Shown in pieces: positions 29,936 to 41,839 of a stretch of DNA of 64,000 bases. Within the stretch, counting starts at the first letter, position 1; every line of letters begins with the position of its first letter. The position numbers and the translations under genes were made by a program. Source of the stretch: Microglena sp. YARC (taxonomy: Eukaryota; Chlorophyta; Chlorophyceae; Chlamydomonadales; Chlamydomonadaceae); assembly GCA_022414725.1 (NCBI GenBank), contig CM039464.1, forward strand, positions 43,964,906 to 44,028,905, given 5' to 3'. The notes under the pieces were generated by a model. The model did no database searches and was not told the DNA's origin. It was given only the letters and a program-made list of their open reading frames with translations.

Positions 29936-32900
29936 GCCTGGACCCCTCATCATTGTACCGCGGCACTGTCAGTCTGTACTGGTTTTCAGGATCATTAAAC
30001 GCCGGCCACCAGACCTTATCTCCCTCATTTCTCGCAACTCCTTACTCCCCATCCCCCGCAGTGAACGCTGGAACGCAGTGGACCTGGCCTGGACCCCTCA
30101 TCATTGTACCGCGGCACTGTCAGTCTGTACTGGTTTTCAGGCTCATAAGACGCCGGCCACCAGACCTTATCTCCCTCATTTCTCGCAACTCCTTACTCCC
30201 CATCCCTCGCAGTGAACGCTGGAACGCAGTGGACCTGGCCTGGACCCTCATCATTGTACCGCGGCACTGTCAGTCTGTACTGGTTTTCAGGCTCATTAAA
30301 CGCGGCCACGCAGACCTTATCTCCTCATTTCTCGCAACTACTTACTCCCCCTATCGCCCCTCGCAGTGAACGCTGGAACGCAGTGGACCTGGCCTGGACC
30401 TCATCATTGTACCGCGGCACTGTCAGTCTGTACTGGTTTTAGGCTATTAAACGCCGGCCACCAGACCTTATCTCCCTCATTTCTCGCAAACTCCTTACTC
30501 CCATCCTCGCAGTGAACGCTGGAACGCAGTGGACTGGCCTGGACCCTCATCATTGTACCGCGGCACTGTCAGTCTGTACTGGTTTTTCAGGCTCATTAAA
30601 ACGCCGGCCACCAGACATATCTCCCATTTCTCGCAACTCCTTACTCCCCATCCGCCCTCGCAGTGAACGCTTGAACGCAGTGGATCTGGCCTGGACCCTC
30701 AATCATTGTACCGCGGCAACTGTCAGTCTGTACTGGTTTTCAGGCTCATTAAACGCCGGCCACCAGACCTTATCTCCCTCATTTCTCGCAACTCTTACTC
30801 CCATCCCTCGCAGTGAACGCTGGAACTGCAGTGGACCTCTGGACCCTGATCCATTGTAGGCACAGTCTGATCTCCGCCGGCGGCACCAGTCATTTCTTCT
30901 TACTCCCATCCCTCGCGTGAACGCTGGAACGAAGTGGAGCCTGGACCCCTCATCATTGTACCGTTGCGGCACTGTCAGTCTGTACTGGTTTTCAGGCCTT
31001 CAGGCTCATTGGAACGCAACCGCCGGACCCCATCATTGTACCGCGGCCAGACTGTCTGGTTTTCATCTCCCTCATTTCTCGCAACTCCTTACTCCTGCCA
31101 TCCCTCGCAGTGAACGCCTCTGGAACGCAGTGAACGTGGAACAGTGGACCTTGGCCTGGACCCCTCATCATTGTACCGCGGCACTGTCAGTCTGTACTGG
31201 TTTTCAGGCTCATTAAACGCGGCCACCAGACCTTATCTCCCTCATTTCTCGCAACTCCTTACTCCCCATCCTCGCACTGTGAACGCTGGAACGCAGTGGA
31301 CCTGGCCTGGACCCCTCATCATTGTAACCGCGGCACTGTCAGTCTGTACTGGTTTCAGGCTCATTAAACGCCGGCCACGCAGACCTTATCTCCCTCATTT
31401 CTCGCAACTCCTTACTCCCCATGGACCCCTCGCAGTGAACGCTGGATACGCAGTGGACCTGGCCTGGACCCCTCATCATTGTACGCACCGGCACTGTCAG
31501 TCTGTACTGGTTTTCAGGCTCATTAAACGCCGGCCACCAAGACCTTATCTCCCTCATAATTTCTCGCAACTCCCTTACTCCCATCCCTCGCAGTGAACGC
31601 TGGAAAGCAGTGGACCTGGCCTGGACCCCTCATCATTGTACGCGGCACTGTCAGTCTGTACTGGTTTTACCAGGCTCATTAAAACGCCGGCCACCATTAT
31701 CTTCCTCATTTCTTCCCTTACTCAAGCTGTTTCGGCGCAAAAGCAGCACTGGTCACGTTTTCAATTAAACGCGCCTGGCATGTTCTCCCAAACTCCTTAC
31801 TCCCCATCCCTACCCTTGAACGCTGGAACGCATCGGCCTAAACGCCGGCCACCAGAGACCTCATCATTGTACCGCGGTGGCTCAGGTTCTGGTTTTGCTC
31901 ATTATGGTTTTCGCAGGCTCTAAACGCCTGGCTCAACAGCAATCTCTCATTGCTCTTCGCAACTCCTATCCCCATCCCTCGCAGTGAACGCTGGAACGCA
32001 GTGGACTGGCCTGGACCCCTCATCATTGTACCGCGGCACTGGTCAGTCTGTACTGGTTTTCCAGGATCATTAAACGCCGGCCACCAGACATTATCTCCCT
32101 CATTTCTCGCAACTCCTTACTCCCCATCCCTCGCAGTGAACGCTGGAACGCAGTGGATCTGGCCTGGACCCCTCATCATTGTACCGCGGCACTGTCGTCT
32201 GTACTGGTTTTTTCAGGCTCATTAAACGCCGGCCACCAGACATTATCTCCCTCATTTCTCGCAAACTCCTTGCCCCCATCCCTCGCAGTGAATCGCTGGA
32301 ACGCAGTGGACCTGGCCTGGACCCTCATCATTTGTACCAAGGCACTGTCATCTGTACTGGTTTTCAGGCTCATTAAACGCCGGCCACCAGACATTATCTC
32401 CCTCATTTCTCGCAACTCCTTACTCCCCATCCCTCGCAGTGAACGCTGGAACGCAGTGGACCTGGCCTGGACCCCTCATCATTGTACCTGCGGCACTGTC
32501 AGTCTGTACTGGTTTTTTTCAGCTCATTAAACGCCCGGCCACCAGACCTTATCTCCCTCATTTCTCGCAACTCCTTACTCCCCACCCTCGCAGTGAACGC
32601 AGTTGGAACGCAGTGGACCTGGCCTGGACCCTCTCATCATTGTACCGCGGCACTGTCAGTCTGGTACTGGTTTTCAGGGCTCATTAAACGCCGGCCACCA
32701 GACCATTATCTCCCTCATTTCTCGCAACTCCTTACTCCATCCCTCGCAGTGAACGCTTGAACGCAGTGGAATGGACCTGGCCTGGACCCTCTCATCATTG
32801 ATACCGCGGCAACTGTCAGTCTGTACTGGTTTTTCAGGCAGGATCATTAAAACGCCGGCCACCAACCTTATCTCCCTCATTTCTCGCAACTCCTTACTCC

Positions 32901-34530
32901 CATCCCTCGCAGTGAACGCTGGAACGCAGTGACCTGGCCTGGACCCCTCATCATCTCCGCGGCACTGTCAGTCTGTACTGGTTTCAGGACCACTCATTAA
33001 CCGCCGGCCTCCAGACCGTTACTCTCCCTCATTTCTCCCAACGTTTCCTTACTCCCTAGGTGATGATAGCACCCTCGCAGTGAGACAGGTGCTGCGTAAC
33101 GCAGTGGACCTGCCTGGACCCTCCAGGTTTGTACCGCTGGCACTGGTCAGTCTGTACTGGTTTTCAGGCTCATTAAACGCCGGCCACCAGACCTTATCTC
33201 CCTCATTTCTTCGCAACTCTTACTCCCATCCCTCGCAGTGAACGCTGGGAACGCAGTGGACTGGCTGGACCTCATCATTGTAACGCGGCACTGTCAGTGA
33301 CTGTACTGGTTTTCAGGCTTCATTAAACGCCGGCCACCAGACATTATCTCCCTTCATTTCTGCAATCCTTACTCCCATCCTCGCAGTGAACGCTGGAAAC
33401 CGCAGTGGATGGACCTCATCATTGTACCGCGGCACTGTTAGTCTGTACTGGTTTTCAGGCTCATTAAACGCCGGCCACCAGACATTATCTCCCTCATTTC
33501 TCCAACTCCTTACTCCCCATCCTCGCAGTGAACGCTGGAACGCAGTGACCTGGCCTGGACCCTCGGGCCCTCATCATTGTACCGCGGCACTGTCAGTCTG
33601 TACTGGTTTTCAGGCTCATTATAACGCGCGGCGCACTCAGACCTTATCTCCCCCATTTCTCGCAACTCCTTACCTTCCCCATCCTCCAGTGAACGCTGGA
33701 TATCGCTGTGGGACCTGGCCTGGACCCCTCATCATATGTACGCGGCACTGTCAAAGTCTGTACTGGTTTTCAGGCTCATTAAACGGCCGGCCACCAGACC
33801 TTATCTCCCTCTATTTTTCTCGCAACTCCTTACTTCCCATCCTCGCAGTGAACGCTGGAACGCAGTGGACCTGGCCTGGACCCATCATCATTGTACGAGG
33901 CGCGGCACTGTCAGTCTGTACTGGTTTTTCAGGCTCATTAAAACGCCCGGCCACCAGACATTATCTCCCTCATTTCTCGCAACTCCTTACTCCCCATTCC
34001 CTCGCAGTGAACGCTGGAAGCAGTGGAATCTGGCCTGGGACCCTCATCATTGTACCGCGGCACTGTCAGTCTGTACTGGTTTTCAGGCTCATTAAACGCC
34101 GGCCACCAGACCTTATCTCCCTCATTTTCTCGCAACTGCTTACTCCCATCCCTCGCAGTGAACGCTGGAACGCAGTGGACCTGGCCTGGACCCACATCAT
34201 TGTACCGGCGGCACTGTCAGTCTGTACTGGTTTTTAAGGCTCATTAAACGCCGGCCACCAGACCTTATCATCCCTCATTTTCTCGCAACTCCTTACTCCC
34301 ATCCCTCGCAGTGAACGCTGGAACGCAGTGGACCTGGCCTGGACCCCTCATCATCTGTACCGCGGCACTGTCAGTCTGTACTGGTTTTCAGGCTCATTAA
34401 ACGCCGGCCACCAGACTTATCTCCCCTCATTTTCTCGCAACTCTTACTCCCCATCCCTCGCAGTGAACGCTGGAACGCAGTGGACCTGGCCTGGACTCCC
34501 TCATCATTGTACCGCGGCGCTGCCAGTCTT
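29936..34530. repeat. 151-bp satellite, right part (about 29 units)
   Basis: Direct repeats with the landmark GTGAACGCTGGAACGCAG roughly every 150 bp. The best units count to 151 bp. With the left part, about 33 units are present. Many units differ by 1-3 base indels, and three places (about 30860-31140, 31690-31970, 33040-33130) are scrambled. No coding function. Short frames with 'LYWFSGSL' are repeat translation. Unit length and array form fit a heterochromatic satellite. Confidence 0.92.
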
Positions 34531-35068
34531 ACAAAATTATTCGCACAGTCAATCCCCCACACTTCTTCAGGATTTGTGAAATTTCCGCATCACGCCTGAA
34601 GACGTTGATTTGCCGTGGAGCTCGTACCTCGCTCCCGTTGATTTGCACCTCCCTATTTTCTGCTCTTCTCCTTCCCCCCCTTTTCCGGCACCTCCTATTT
34701 AGACCTTCTAAGGTATGCTTAGGTATATGCTTCCTTTTGTGGTCAAAGGTTTCTTTTCAACTTCTTCTTTTCTCCAACCTCTTATTGCCTTGCCCACAGC
34801 CTAACCTCCTCCTACACACAATTCCTCTTATTACCAGATATACCGGGCCTCTATCCACACCTCACACGCCAAACACTTCCCCCCCTCCCCCACACATATC
34901 ACAACACACACACCTTTTTATCACCCATACCACAATCTCACTCCCCACCACACCGCCCATAACCCCACACTCACCCCCTATCACAGCAATAAACGTTCTC
35001 TCTTACAGTACACCACCAACCTTCACATTGCACCCCTCACCCCACCCCACCACCACAACATTGGCTAA
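34531..35068. other. Unassigned, CA/CT-rich
   Basis: Leaves the satellite at about 34530. 34800-35068 is a C/A-rich, G-poor strand (ACACAC, CCCACC motifs) with no recognisable domain. The 171-codon frame at 34605-35120 is Pro/Thr/Ser/Leu low complexity and I do not accept it as a gene. Confidence 0.4.
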
Positions 35069-35862
35069 GGGCGTGCAAGTCGCTAGACCGGTCTGGGCCA
35101 GTAAATCACCCACCTCCTAACACACACACACACTCACACCTTCCCTTCACCACCTAACCCACACTCACTCCCACCCACCAACACACATAACCACACTCTC
35201 CCCCAGGATCATACACAACCACACAACACCACCCTCCTTACAGCTTACCACCCACCCATACCTCCACAAACACACCCCCCACCCCATACCACCACACCAC
35301 CCTGGTCTGGGCGTGAAATTCGCCTAGATCGACCGGTCTGGGCGTGAAAATCGCCAGACACAGTTCCACGGGAGATTGCTCTTATCCTTCTTGCCGAGGT
35401 TTACCTTAGCGGTTAGGGGGCGGCAGTTAGATCGCAGGACACGCAGGCTGAGTACAAATGTGGTGGGTTTCTAAATCCCTTGTGATCTACAGAAAACAAT
35501 ACCCCTTGCTGTATCGACCCTTACTTGCGAGAGTAGGAAGGGGTGGTGAGGTTCGATTCCTCAGTATTTTGGCGTCCTGGCCTAAGCAACCTTGTAGGGA
35601 AGTACTGTCGGATTTCTGCCCTCGTGGTGGTTCTCTGTTATGTCTCCTTGATTCCGCCTCTACGACCATGGCAGGGAGCTTGTCTGCCGTGGTCAGCAGG
35701 GGTAGTGGTGAATGTTCGTTTTGGTCGTGATTGGTATTCTCACCAACCTAAAGTGCGCCTACTTTGCATATTGTAGGAGTGGCACCACCAATCGAACTGA
35801 ATCTCCGTGTCGCTGGTTTGTGTCCGAGAGACCCACCTCCTTGGGGTGAAAATCCTTTCACA
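35069..35862 (+). mobile_element. SINE-C copy 2 with upstream hairpin motifs
   Basis: 35670-35862 matches the copy at 1-195. The extent upstream is uncertain. Upstream are three related motifs around GACCGGTCTGGGCGTGAAA (about 35086, 35302, 35331), the last able to fold (arms 35332-35340 and 35350-35358), a C/A-rich spacer, and a perfect tRNA T-arm-like element (GAGG-TTCGATT-CCTC, B-box GGTTCGATTCC near 35549-35560). No poly(A) here: the copy is cut at 'CAGGAATTCT', where LINE-A begins. The 5' end of the element is not determined. Confidence 0.5.
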
Positions 35863-37081
35863 GGAATTCTGCACACAGGTGCATTTCTCTCGCCCGATGC
35901 AATTTCTTTCCTGGCACGTAACCTCAACATAGCCAAGGCTAAGGCATTAGTCAGCAACTTCTCACGTCGGCTTGGCAAGCAACTCCTTGCTCCAATGCTC
36001 AAAGCTCTACACTATCCTTGATTCACATTTTGGGGATTCATCTTCCTTCTATTCCACACCTTTCCGTTCCATCACCCCCAGTCCACATGAAACGCTTATC
36101 CAGCCTCAGGGCACCCCAGCATCACTCCTTTCTTGTGGCTGACTGTCTTCAATGATAGGAGTCAACATAGGGATGGAGTAATGCTCGGCGACTGTTTGTA
36201 GTGCTGATTCCTCCTTTGGACTGTATCGTCCAAACTCACATCAACCAGGCTAACCAGGATCTCTGCTCACATCCCTCCCTCGTCCCTCCCCCTAGTTATG
36301 TCGCCTTGCAGAAGGTGTCTATGGCGATGGCCTAATCATCAGAGGAGATGGACCTTGCCATCCGCTCTGCTTCTCGAGGCTCCAGCCAGGTATGAGGGAC
36401 TTCCTTTGAAGTCTACAATGCGTTCCATGAAGAATTGTCCCCGATCCTTCAAGGGTTTTCACTCTGCGCCTTCCAAATCAAGTTACTCGGCCCCCTAGAC
36501 CCTCCTTCAGGGAACATCTGCCTCTCCAAAGACTGGTCAAATCCCCAAGACTCCTCGCAGGTTACCGTCCTATCACCCTTCTCATTGGTTTGCGACCTTA
36601 AGCTGATCTTTTGATCATGACTCACCGGCTGCAACGCCACTGGAATATCTATTGACGTCACTCCAAATCAGCTTTCTCCCGTGGCAGAGACATCACATGA
36701 CAACATCCGCTATGACCTAGGCTTGGCTGCGCGCTTGAAAGAGCTTGGCTTACCAGGCTGGTTGATTGCATTCTGACTCACTAAGTTTAAGGGGGCTTAT
36801 GATTCTAGGGTCAACAGGGGATGGCTCCTAAAGACAATGTCAGCCATTTGCTTAGGATTGAGCATAGGTGTGCGTTGGGGCATCACGTGGCGACTGTCAG
36901 TAGCCCAAAGCGCATATCCTCACTCGTGAATGGCAGCTCTACGCCGAGTGCAGTCTCAACGGTTTAGTCTTTCACTTAGGCACTATTTAATTTTCGCCTG
37001 TGATGGTCCTTCCCCAACATTCCTAGGCTTCCATTCCTAGGGTGGGGCGATCTTAAGCTGTAGTTACAATTGGTCATCATC
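35863..37081 (+). mobile_element. LINE-A fragment, N-terminal polymerase to core, error-rich
   Basis: Matches 59323-60200 and then 11530-11815 in order, so it covers the polymerase N-terminal region (AISFLAR, then the GYDGLPFEV region) and part of the core in correct order. Numerous insertions of 1-10 bases break every frame. It ends at 'GGTCATCATCT', where the T-run of a minus-strand LINE-A begins, so this fragment was the target of that insertion. Confidence 0.75.
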
Positions 37082-38159
37082 TCTTTTTTTTTTCTTTTTT
37101 TTTTTACAAAAGGGGGGAACCAGGAAACCGGCGCAACTGATAAAACCTAGCCCTTTGTGACATGACGAGGAGAAAAGACCAAAGAAAAAGAAAGAACGGC
37201 TAAGGGACAGCTAAGGGACGGACACCACCTGGGCGACGTAAGGGACAAAGGAGGACGGGAACAGAAGACAAACAAACGCAGAGAGGAAGGAAGAAAGCCA
37301 AAAAACAGGAAGCCAAAGAGAAGGGGCTAGGACTACCAAGAAAAAAGACCTATGAAGGGGGGGCCATATTAGGATTGCAACCTCTAACCGTCACTTTTGC
37401 AGGGGCCCCTGGATCAGAAGACTGAAAGAGGAGATCGCAAATTTAAGGGGTAGAGGACTAAAAAGGAAAACTATTGCGAGAAACTAAGAGAAAAAAGCGG
37501 GGGGATGGGAGGGGTGGTCGGGGGTGGGGGGGGGGGACTAAGGAGGCAACTAAAGGGGGAAACTAAGGAGGCGGCCTTCCACTATATAAGGGTGGAACTG
37601 AAGTAGGGGAAGCAAACTAAGGGAGAAACTTTAAAACAAGCCAAAAGCAGGGAGGCAAACCAGAAAAGAAGAAAGAACTGGAGAGCAAAGCGAAAACCTA
37701 AAAGACTAGTCTGGGCATGTACAACAGGAATGAAGACAGAGACAGTGATCAAGATCTAGATCTGATCTGGATCTTAGCGCAGATCTGGACCTTGATCTTG
37801 GTCCAGATCTAGCCCTAGATCTGGAACGTTGTTCGTGTGCTGTGTATATCCAATCTGGAACCTGATCCTGATCTGGGGCAGGGTTTGATCTTAGTTTTGT
37901 TGGGCTTTGGCTCGATCTAGGTCAGGTTCAAGATCGGGGCTAGAGCTGGGGCTTGGGATGGACCTAAGTTCAGGGTCTTGATCAGGGTCTAGAGCTCAGG
38001 AATGGGCGGGGTCTGGGTCAGGGTCTAGAGCAAGGTCTAGATCCGGGTTAATGGGCTGGAATCTGGGTCAGGGTCTAGATCAGGTCTAGAACTAGGGCTT
38101 GGGGGCTGGGTCTGGGAGTGGGTCTGGGATTGGTTAGGGAGCGCTGGGGCCATTGGGGA

Positions 38160-39720
38160 TTGTCATTTCCATGGTGCGGGTATCAGGCGCCTGGTCACCG
38201 GGAGTGACACAATCATGGTGCAAAAGATCGGGGGGGTGGCCCATACAAGCTTGCAAAGGAAGCCACTGTGAAGAGAGCAATCTAGGCCACGCCACCAATC
38301 TTGACAGAAGGCGCCATTATCAAGGTGTCGAAGATCCGGTCTGGGGGGTGCGCATCCAGTCCCTGGCGATGGCTTGGTGAAGGTGGCCAAGGGCAAGGCA
38401 GATAGCCTTGTGGTGAAGGGGCTCAGAATGGTCCAGTCTGTCAGCCCGGGACGAACGGACCTGCCATATCGCGCCCTGCAAGCAATCAGGGCTGGAGCAG
38501 ACTTTGGAGGGGGGGTCGTCTTGGTTGACCCGTTGGAAGCGTCCTCGTACATGAGCAAGGAACGCATTGCAGCCCAGGGTGCCATGAAGCCAGCTCCGGC
38601 AAGTTAATGGGTTATAAAACGACGGTGAAGAGTCTTGTAGCGAGGCGTACCCACACCTGCGAAAAGCCTGCACGTAGAGGAGGGAGACTTGAGGTTCGTC
38701 TTGTCTTTGAGCAGTTCTCTCCGCTGGGCCTGGACGGGAGGGGCGGACACGTTGTAAGTCCACCCAAGCGTTCTGTGGGAGGTCTTCAGGGAGGGGACTG
38801 GAATAGGGGGTGACAACGAGCGCTTCTCTGTTGCGAGGCAATCCATCGGGATTCAAGACCACGGAGGCCTCGCAGGTCAGGGTTAGTGCTAAGGGTGAGT
38901 GTCCAAGGTGGAGGGGGGTAGAATGCTCCCCAGCCTGGGCCAAGCAGCACGTTCCTCGGTATAACCTGGCACAAAATGGTGGGAACTGGGGCTTGTTGCA
39001 TGATATGTTGGTGAAGAAGGGCCTGCCGTGCTTGGCGCACAGAGAGTTCAAGAAGGTTCACCTAGTATCATTCATGGAGGTGGAGACCCATGTTGTTGGG
39101 TCCAGTTGGGAGGTCCTCCAAAGACCAACCAGCCATGGTTCCAAGAGCTCTTGCCTCTGGTGGGGGGGGAGGCCTTGCTGGATCAGCTGCTCCTCAAAGT
39201 CTGCCCGTAACCATGCTTCTCGAGGTTTCTTGCGTAGGGTGATGAGGGCAGCTTGGGGGTGTCCTTGGGGGGGAAGGGCAGGAAAGGGTGAGAGGGTGTA
39301 ACCGGCCAGAGGGCCAGACCTCCCAAAGACCGGTCCTCTCCAGTGAGGGGATCTGGCCCTCTGCAAGGGGACCAGCAGGGGCCACAAGCGGGAAGAGCTT
39401 CCATTTGGGGAGGTGGAAGTTCAGGAAGGAGGACAGCATCCCGCCAGGGGTCTGGCAGAGAGGAGAGGATGAAGTCAAGGTCTTGGACAGCAGCGGGAGG
39501 GAGGTGAGCTCGTTGTTGATGAGCTGAGCGGCAATGTCCTTGAGACGGTGCCACGAGAGTGCTTGGGAGGAGAGCACTTGGTTTGAGGTGATGGGCATGG
39601 ACGGAAAAGGAGGGGTGTTGTTGAAGGTGGTTTCCAGAAGGATGGATTGGGGGCACTGCATGGGCGGAGGATAATTCTACGAATGTTCAGCAGGAGAAAA
39701 GCTCTGCACTTTCCGGGCCA
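38160..39720 (-). pseudogene. LINE-A ORF2 C-terminal half (best copy)
   Basis: Same content as 14096-16010 in antisense: connector (MQCPQSILLETTF), the EEQLIQQGLPPHQ stretch and the AIWQVRSSRADRLDHSEPL block. The CSSPDC of the zinc-binding module remains, but the segment with the distal His/Cys is deleted (junction near 38480). At least four frame changes. Confidence 0.7.
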
Positions 39721-39982
39721 AGTTGGTGATGATTGAGGCGATGTCCACAGAAGACGGGGCGGTAACCAGGGCATGGTATCCACTTGCCTGACCTGGAGAA
39801 AGGCGCACAGCCCGAGAAGTCTCGTGACGGTAGAGCTGCTGCCCGGGGGTGACCTGTGTAACTGAAGAGGAGCCATGTGGTCTTGGCCAGCATCAGCAAG
39901 CAGCCGAGTGGGGAAGCAAGATGGGGTACAAGCAAGCCCTGCCTCGATGAAAAAGCAAGGGACGGCTGTCCCGAAGCGGGGG

Positions 39983-39987
39983 GAAGA
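39983..39987. other. Copia-2 target-site duplication, left
   Basis: GAAGA here and at 43229-43233. In uninterrupted LINE-A (12405-12430, antisense) a single copy is present, which confirms the insertion point. Confidence 0.9.
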
Positions 39988-40065
39988 TGTTAGAATATCA
40001 GTTAGCACAATTGCTTGTGATATTTGATGTCGGACTAGACTTCATGTCATGCTAATTAGGTAAAG

Positions 40066-40146
40066 GCAAAACGTTGCCCCCAGGGGTAATCGAACCTTGT
40101 CGAATCTCCGTATAGCTCATGGCGTTACACCACTGGAGCAGTAGTA
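40066..40146 (-). ncRNA. tRNA-like Pol III unit in Copia-2 LTR
   Basis: On the minus strand: A-box-like CTCCAGTGGTGT (about 40128-40139), B-box GGTTCGATTACC (40084-40095) and terminator TTTT (40068-40071). Equivalent to the units in both Copia-1 LTRs. Like them it lies antisense to the element. Confidence 0.5.
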
Positions 40147-40301
40147 CTATGCTGTGCTGTGTTTTGTGAGTACGAGATAGCGCTGGTGGCCAACCGGTTG
40201 TTGCCGCCGATGGCCGGTTTAGGGATGCTTTGCGGTAGCTACTGAAGGAATCTACCGGTGGAATCTTCCAAAGTGCCTTCCGTAGATTCCCTCCCGAACA
40301 G

Positions 40302-40308
40302 TATAAAG
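40302..40308 (+). promoter_or_regulatory. Copia-2 LTR TATA box
   Basis: TATAAAG about 340 bp into the LTR, just before the repeated CT-rich motif. The position fits the U3/R boundary. The Copia-1 LTR has TATAAAAG at the same place. Confidence 0.6.
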
Positions 40309-40731
40309 GGGAACTCACGAGAGCAGAGTACCACTTACTCTCTCTCTGGTCCCCAGGTAAGATTTACTGTTCTGCTGCATTACTGCGTCTCCTTGCTATG
40401 ATCTTTGGTGCTCCAGAAAGCTGAGACTCGCGCGCATCTGTTCGCGGCGCATCTGACCGAGCGAATCTGTTCGCGCGCACCTGGACTGCGCGCATTGTGT
40501 TTCAAAGCTAGTTGTTTTAGCTTTGTTTGCAGCTCTCTCTTTCTCTCTGCTTTTGATACTCTGACACTTAGTCCTAATTGCTTTGCTTAGATATTGAAGG
40601 CTCTTTGCCTGCTTCTTGTACATTGCTGTTCACTTGTCAGTTTCTAAGGCATTCGCCTCTCTTTGTAGTTGTTTTATTTCTGATGTATAACCACTTACTC
40701 TCTCTCTGGTCCCAGCCTATTTATTTTTACA

Positions 40732-40752
40732 GGTTATGGCTCATCGGCTAAA
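40732..40752 (+). promoter_or_regulatory. Copia-2 primer-binding site
   Basis: GGTTATGGCTCATCGGCTAA directly after the LTR. Same as Copia-1 but with single-base losses, consistent with a half-tRNA(iMet) primer. Confidence 0.6.
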
Positions 40753-40969
40753 GTGCTGGATTGCACCCCACTGCGGATTGAATTGGAGCTGGCTGGATTG
40801 CCCCTGCTTTTAGCTGGACTGCTTTGTTGTGCTGGACTGCACAGCCCCCTCTTCCTCAGCTCCTAGTACTGTGCTGGACTGCATAGTTGTCTGAAGCTGG
40901 ACTGCTCCATCTTTTGCTGGACTGCAAACCCCCCTTTGCAACCTTCTCTACTCATCCATCTGCTTTACA

Positions 40970-41830
40970 ATGGAGGACACAAGGGTCTCTATGCCCAAGT
41001 TGGATGACAACAATTATGGGGTCTGGAGTGTTAGGATGATGGCATGCCTTGCCTTGAAGAAGGTGTCCAAGGCTAATTTCAGAGGACACGGTGGACCCTG
41101 AGGATGATCTGCAAGCAAGATCCTTGCTGGTATTCAGGTGAAGGGATCACCTCCTGCCCTTCATCAAGAATGAGAAGTACTGCCAAGGGCATGTGGTTGA
41201 AGCTTGAGGAGCTGCACAAGAACAAGTCCAGGGCTCGCTTGAATCTGATGCGCCGAGAGCTGGCCGCAACTGAAAGAAGGAGCCCAAGGAGACTGTAGCC
41301 AAGTACACTGCCCGTTGGGAGTCACTCAGGGATAGCGCGCTTGCAGCAAGCAGGGGATACCACCTCTTCTGCTGACCTGATCAGCACTGTGTTGAATGGA
41401 CTGCCTAAGGAGTTTGACACTGCAGTCCAAATCCTGGAGGCAGAGGACAACTGCGGAATGGATCTGAGTGATGTCCTTGGCCAGACTCTTGGATTGCTGA
41501 AGCAAGATGAGTAGGAAGGATGATCGTATTACTAGAGCTGAGGACCCACGGCTCTCTGCCTCTTTGCTGGACATACCGCGCGGCGGCACCACCCCCATCG
41601 CGTCCAGGTCAGGCTCGTCCTGGGTCAGACCACGGACCAGGGACAAAGAGGACCTGCTTACTACTGTGGTAACGCGGGGTCACATTGCAAAGGATTGTCG
41701 CAAGAAGAAATCTGACAAAAGCCTCCGGGAAGTATACTCCCAAGACCCACGCCGGGTAACAACGCCACAGTCGCCACCTGCCTTCACCTGCTCGGGTGGC
41801 ACTGCTGCACTCACTGATGAGGGACCTTGC
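40970..41830 (+). pseudogene. gag: Copia-2 gag, frameshifted
   Basis: Starts at the conserved ATG (MEDTRVSMPKLDDNNYGVW), matches Copia-1 Gag for about 35 residues, then shifts frame repeatedly (near 41070, 41135, 41270). The zinc knuckle region (41650-41700) retains GHIAKDC but has lost the first Cys pair. Confidence 0.85.
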
Positions 41831-41839
41831 CCCCTTTGA

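Larger units (their letters stand above)
39988..40731 (+). repeat. Copia-2 5' LTR
   Basis: 744 bp, TGTTAGAATATC ... TTTTTACA. Contains TATAAAG (40302-40308), the first CCACTTACTCTCTCTCTGGT repeat (40331-40350) followed by AGGTAAGA, the second repeat (40691-40710), and an antisense tRNA-like unit. Confidence 0.93.

Noticed and set aside
30057..34530. Possible CRISPR-like or gene-family tandem array with frames containing LYWFSGSL
   Set aside because: Units are contiguous ~151-bp direct repeats without unique spacers, all frames are equally open or broken, and the context is eukaryotic.
23820..34530. CENP-B box in the 151-bp satellite
   Set aside because: No segment matches the core pattern NTTCGNNNNANNCGGGN convincingly in either strand of the unit.
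34605..35120. 171-codon plus-strand frame as a possible gene
   Set aside because: Pro/Thr/Ser-rich translation of C/A-rich DNA with no domain, conserved neighbour or credible start context.
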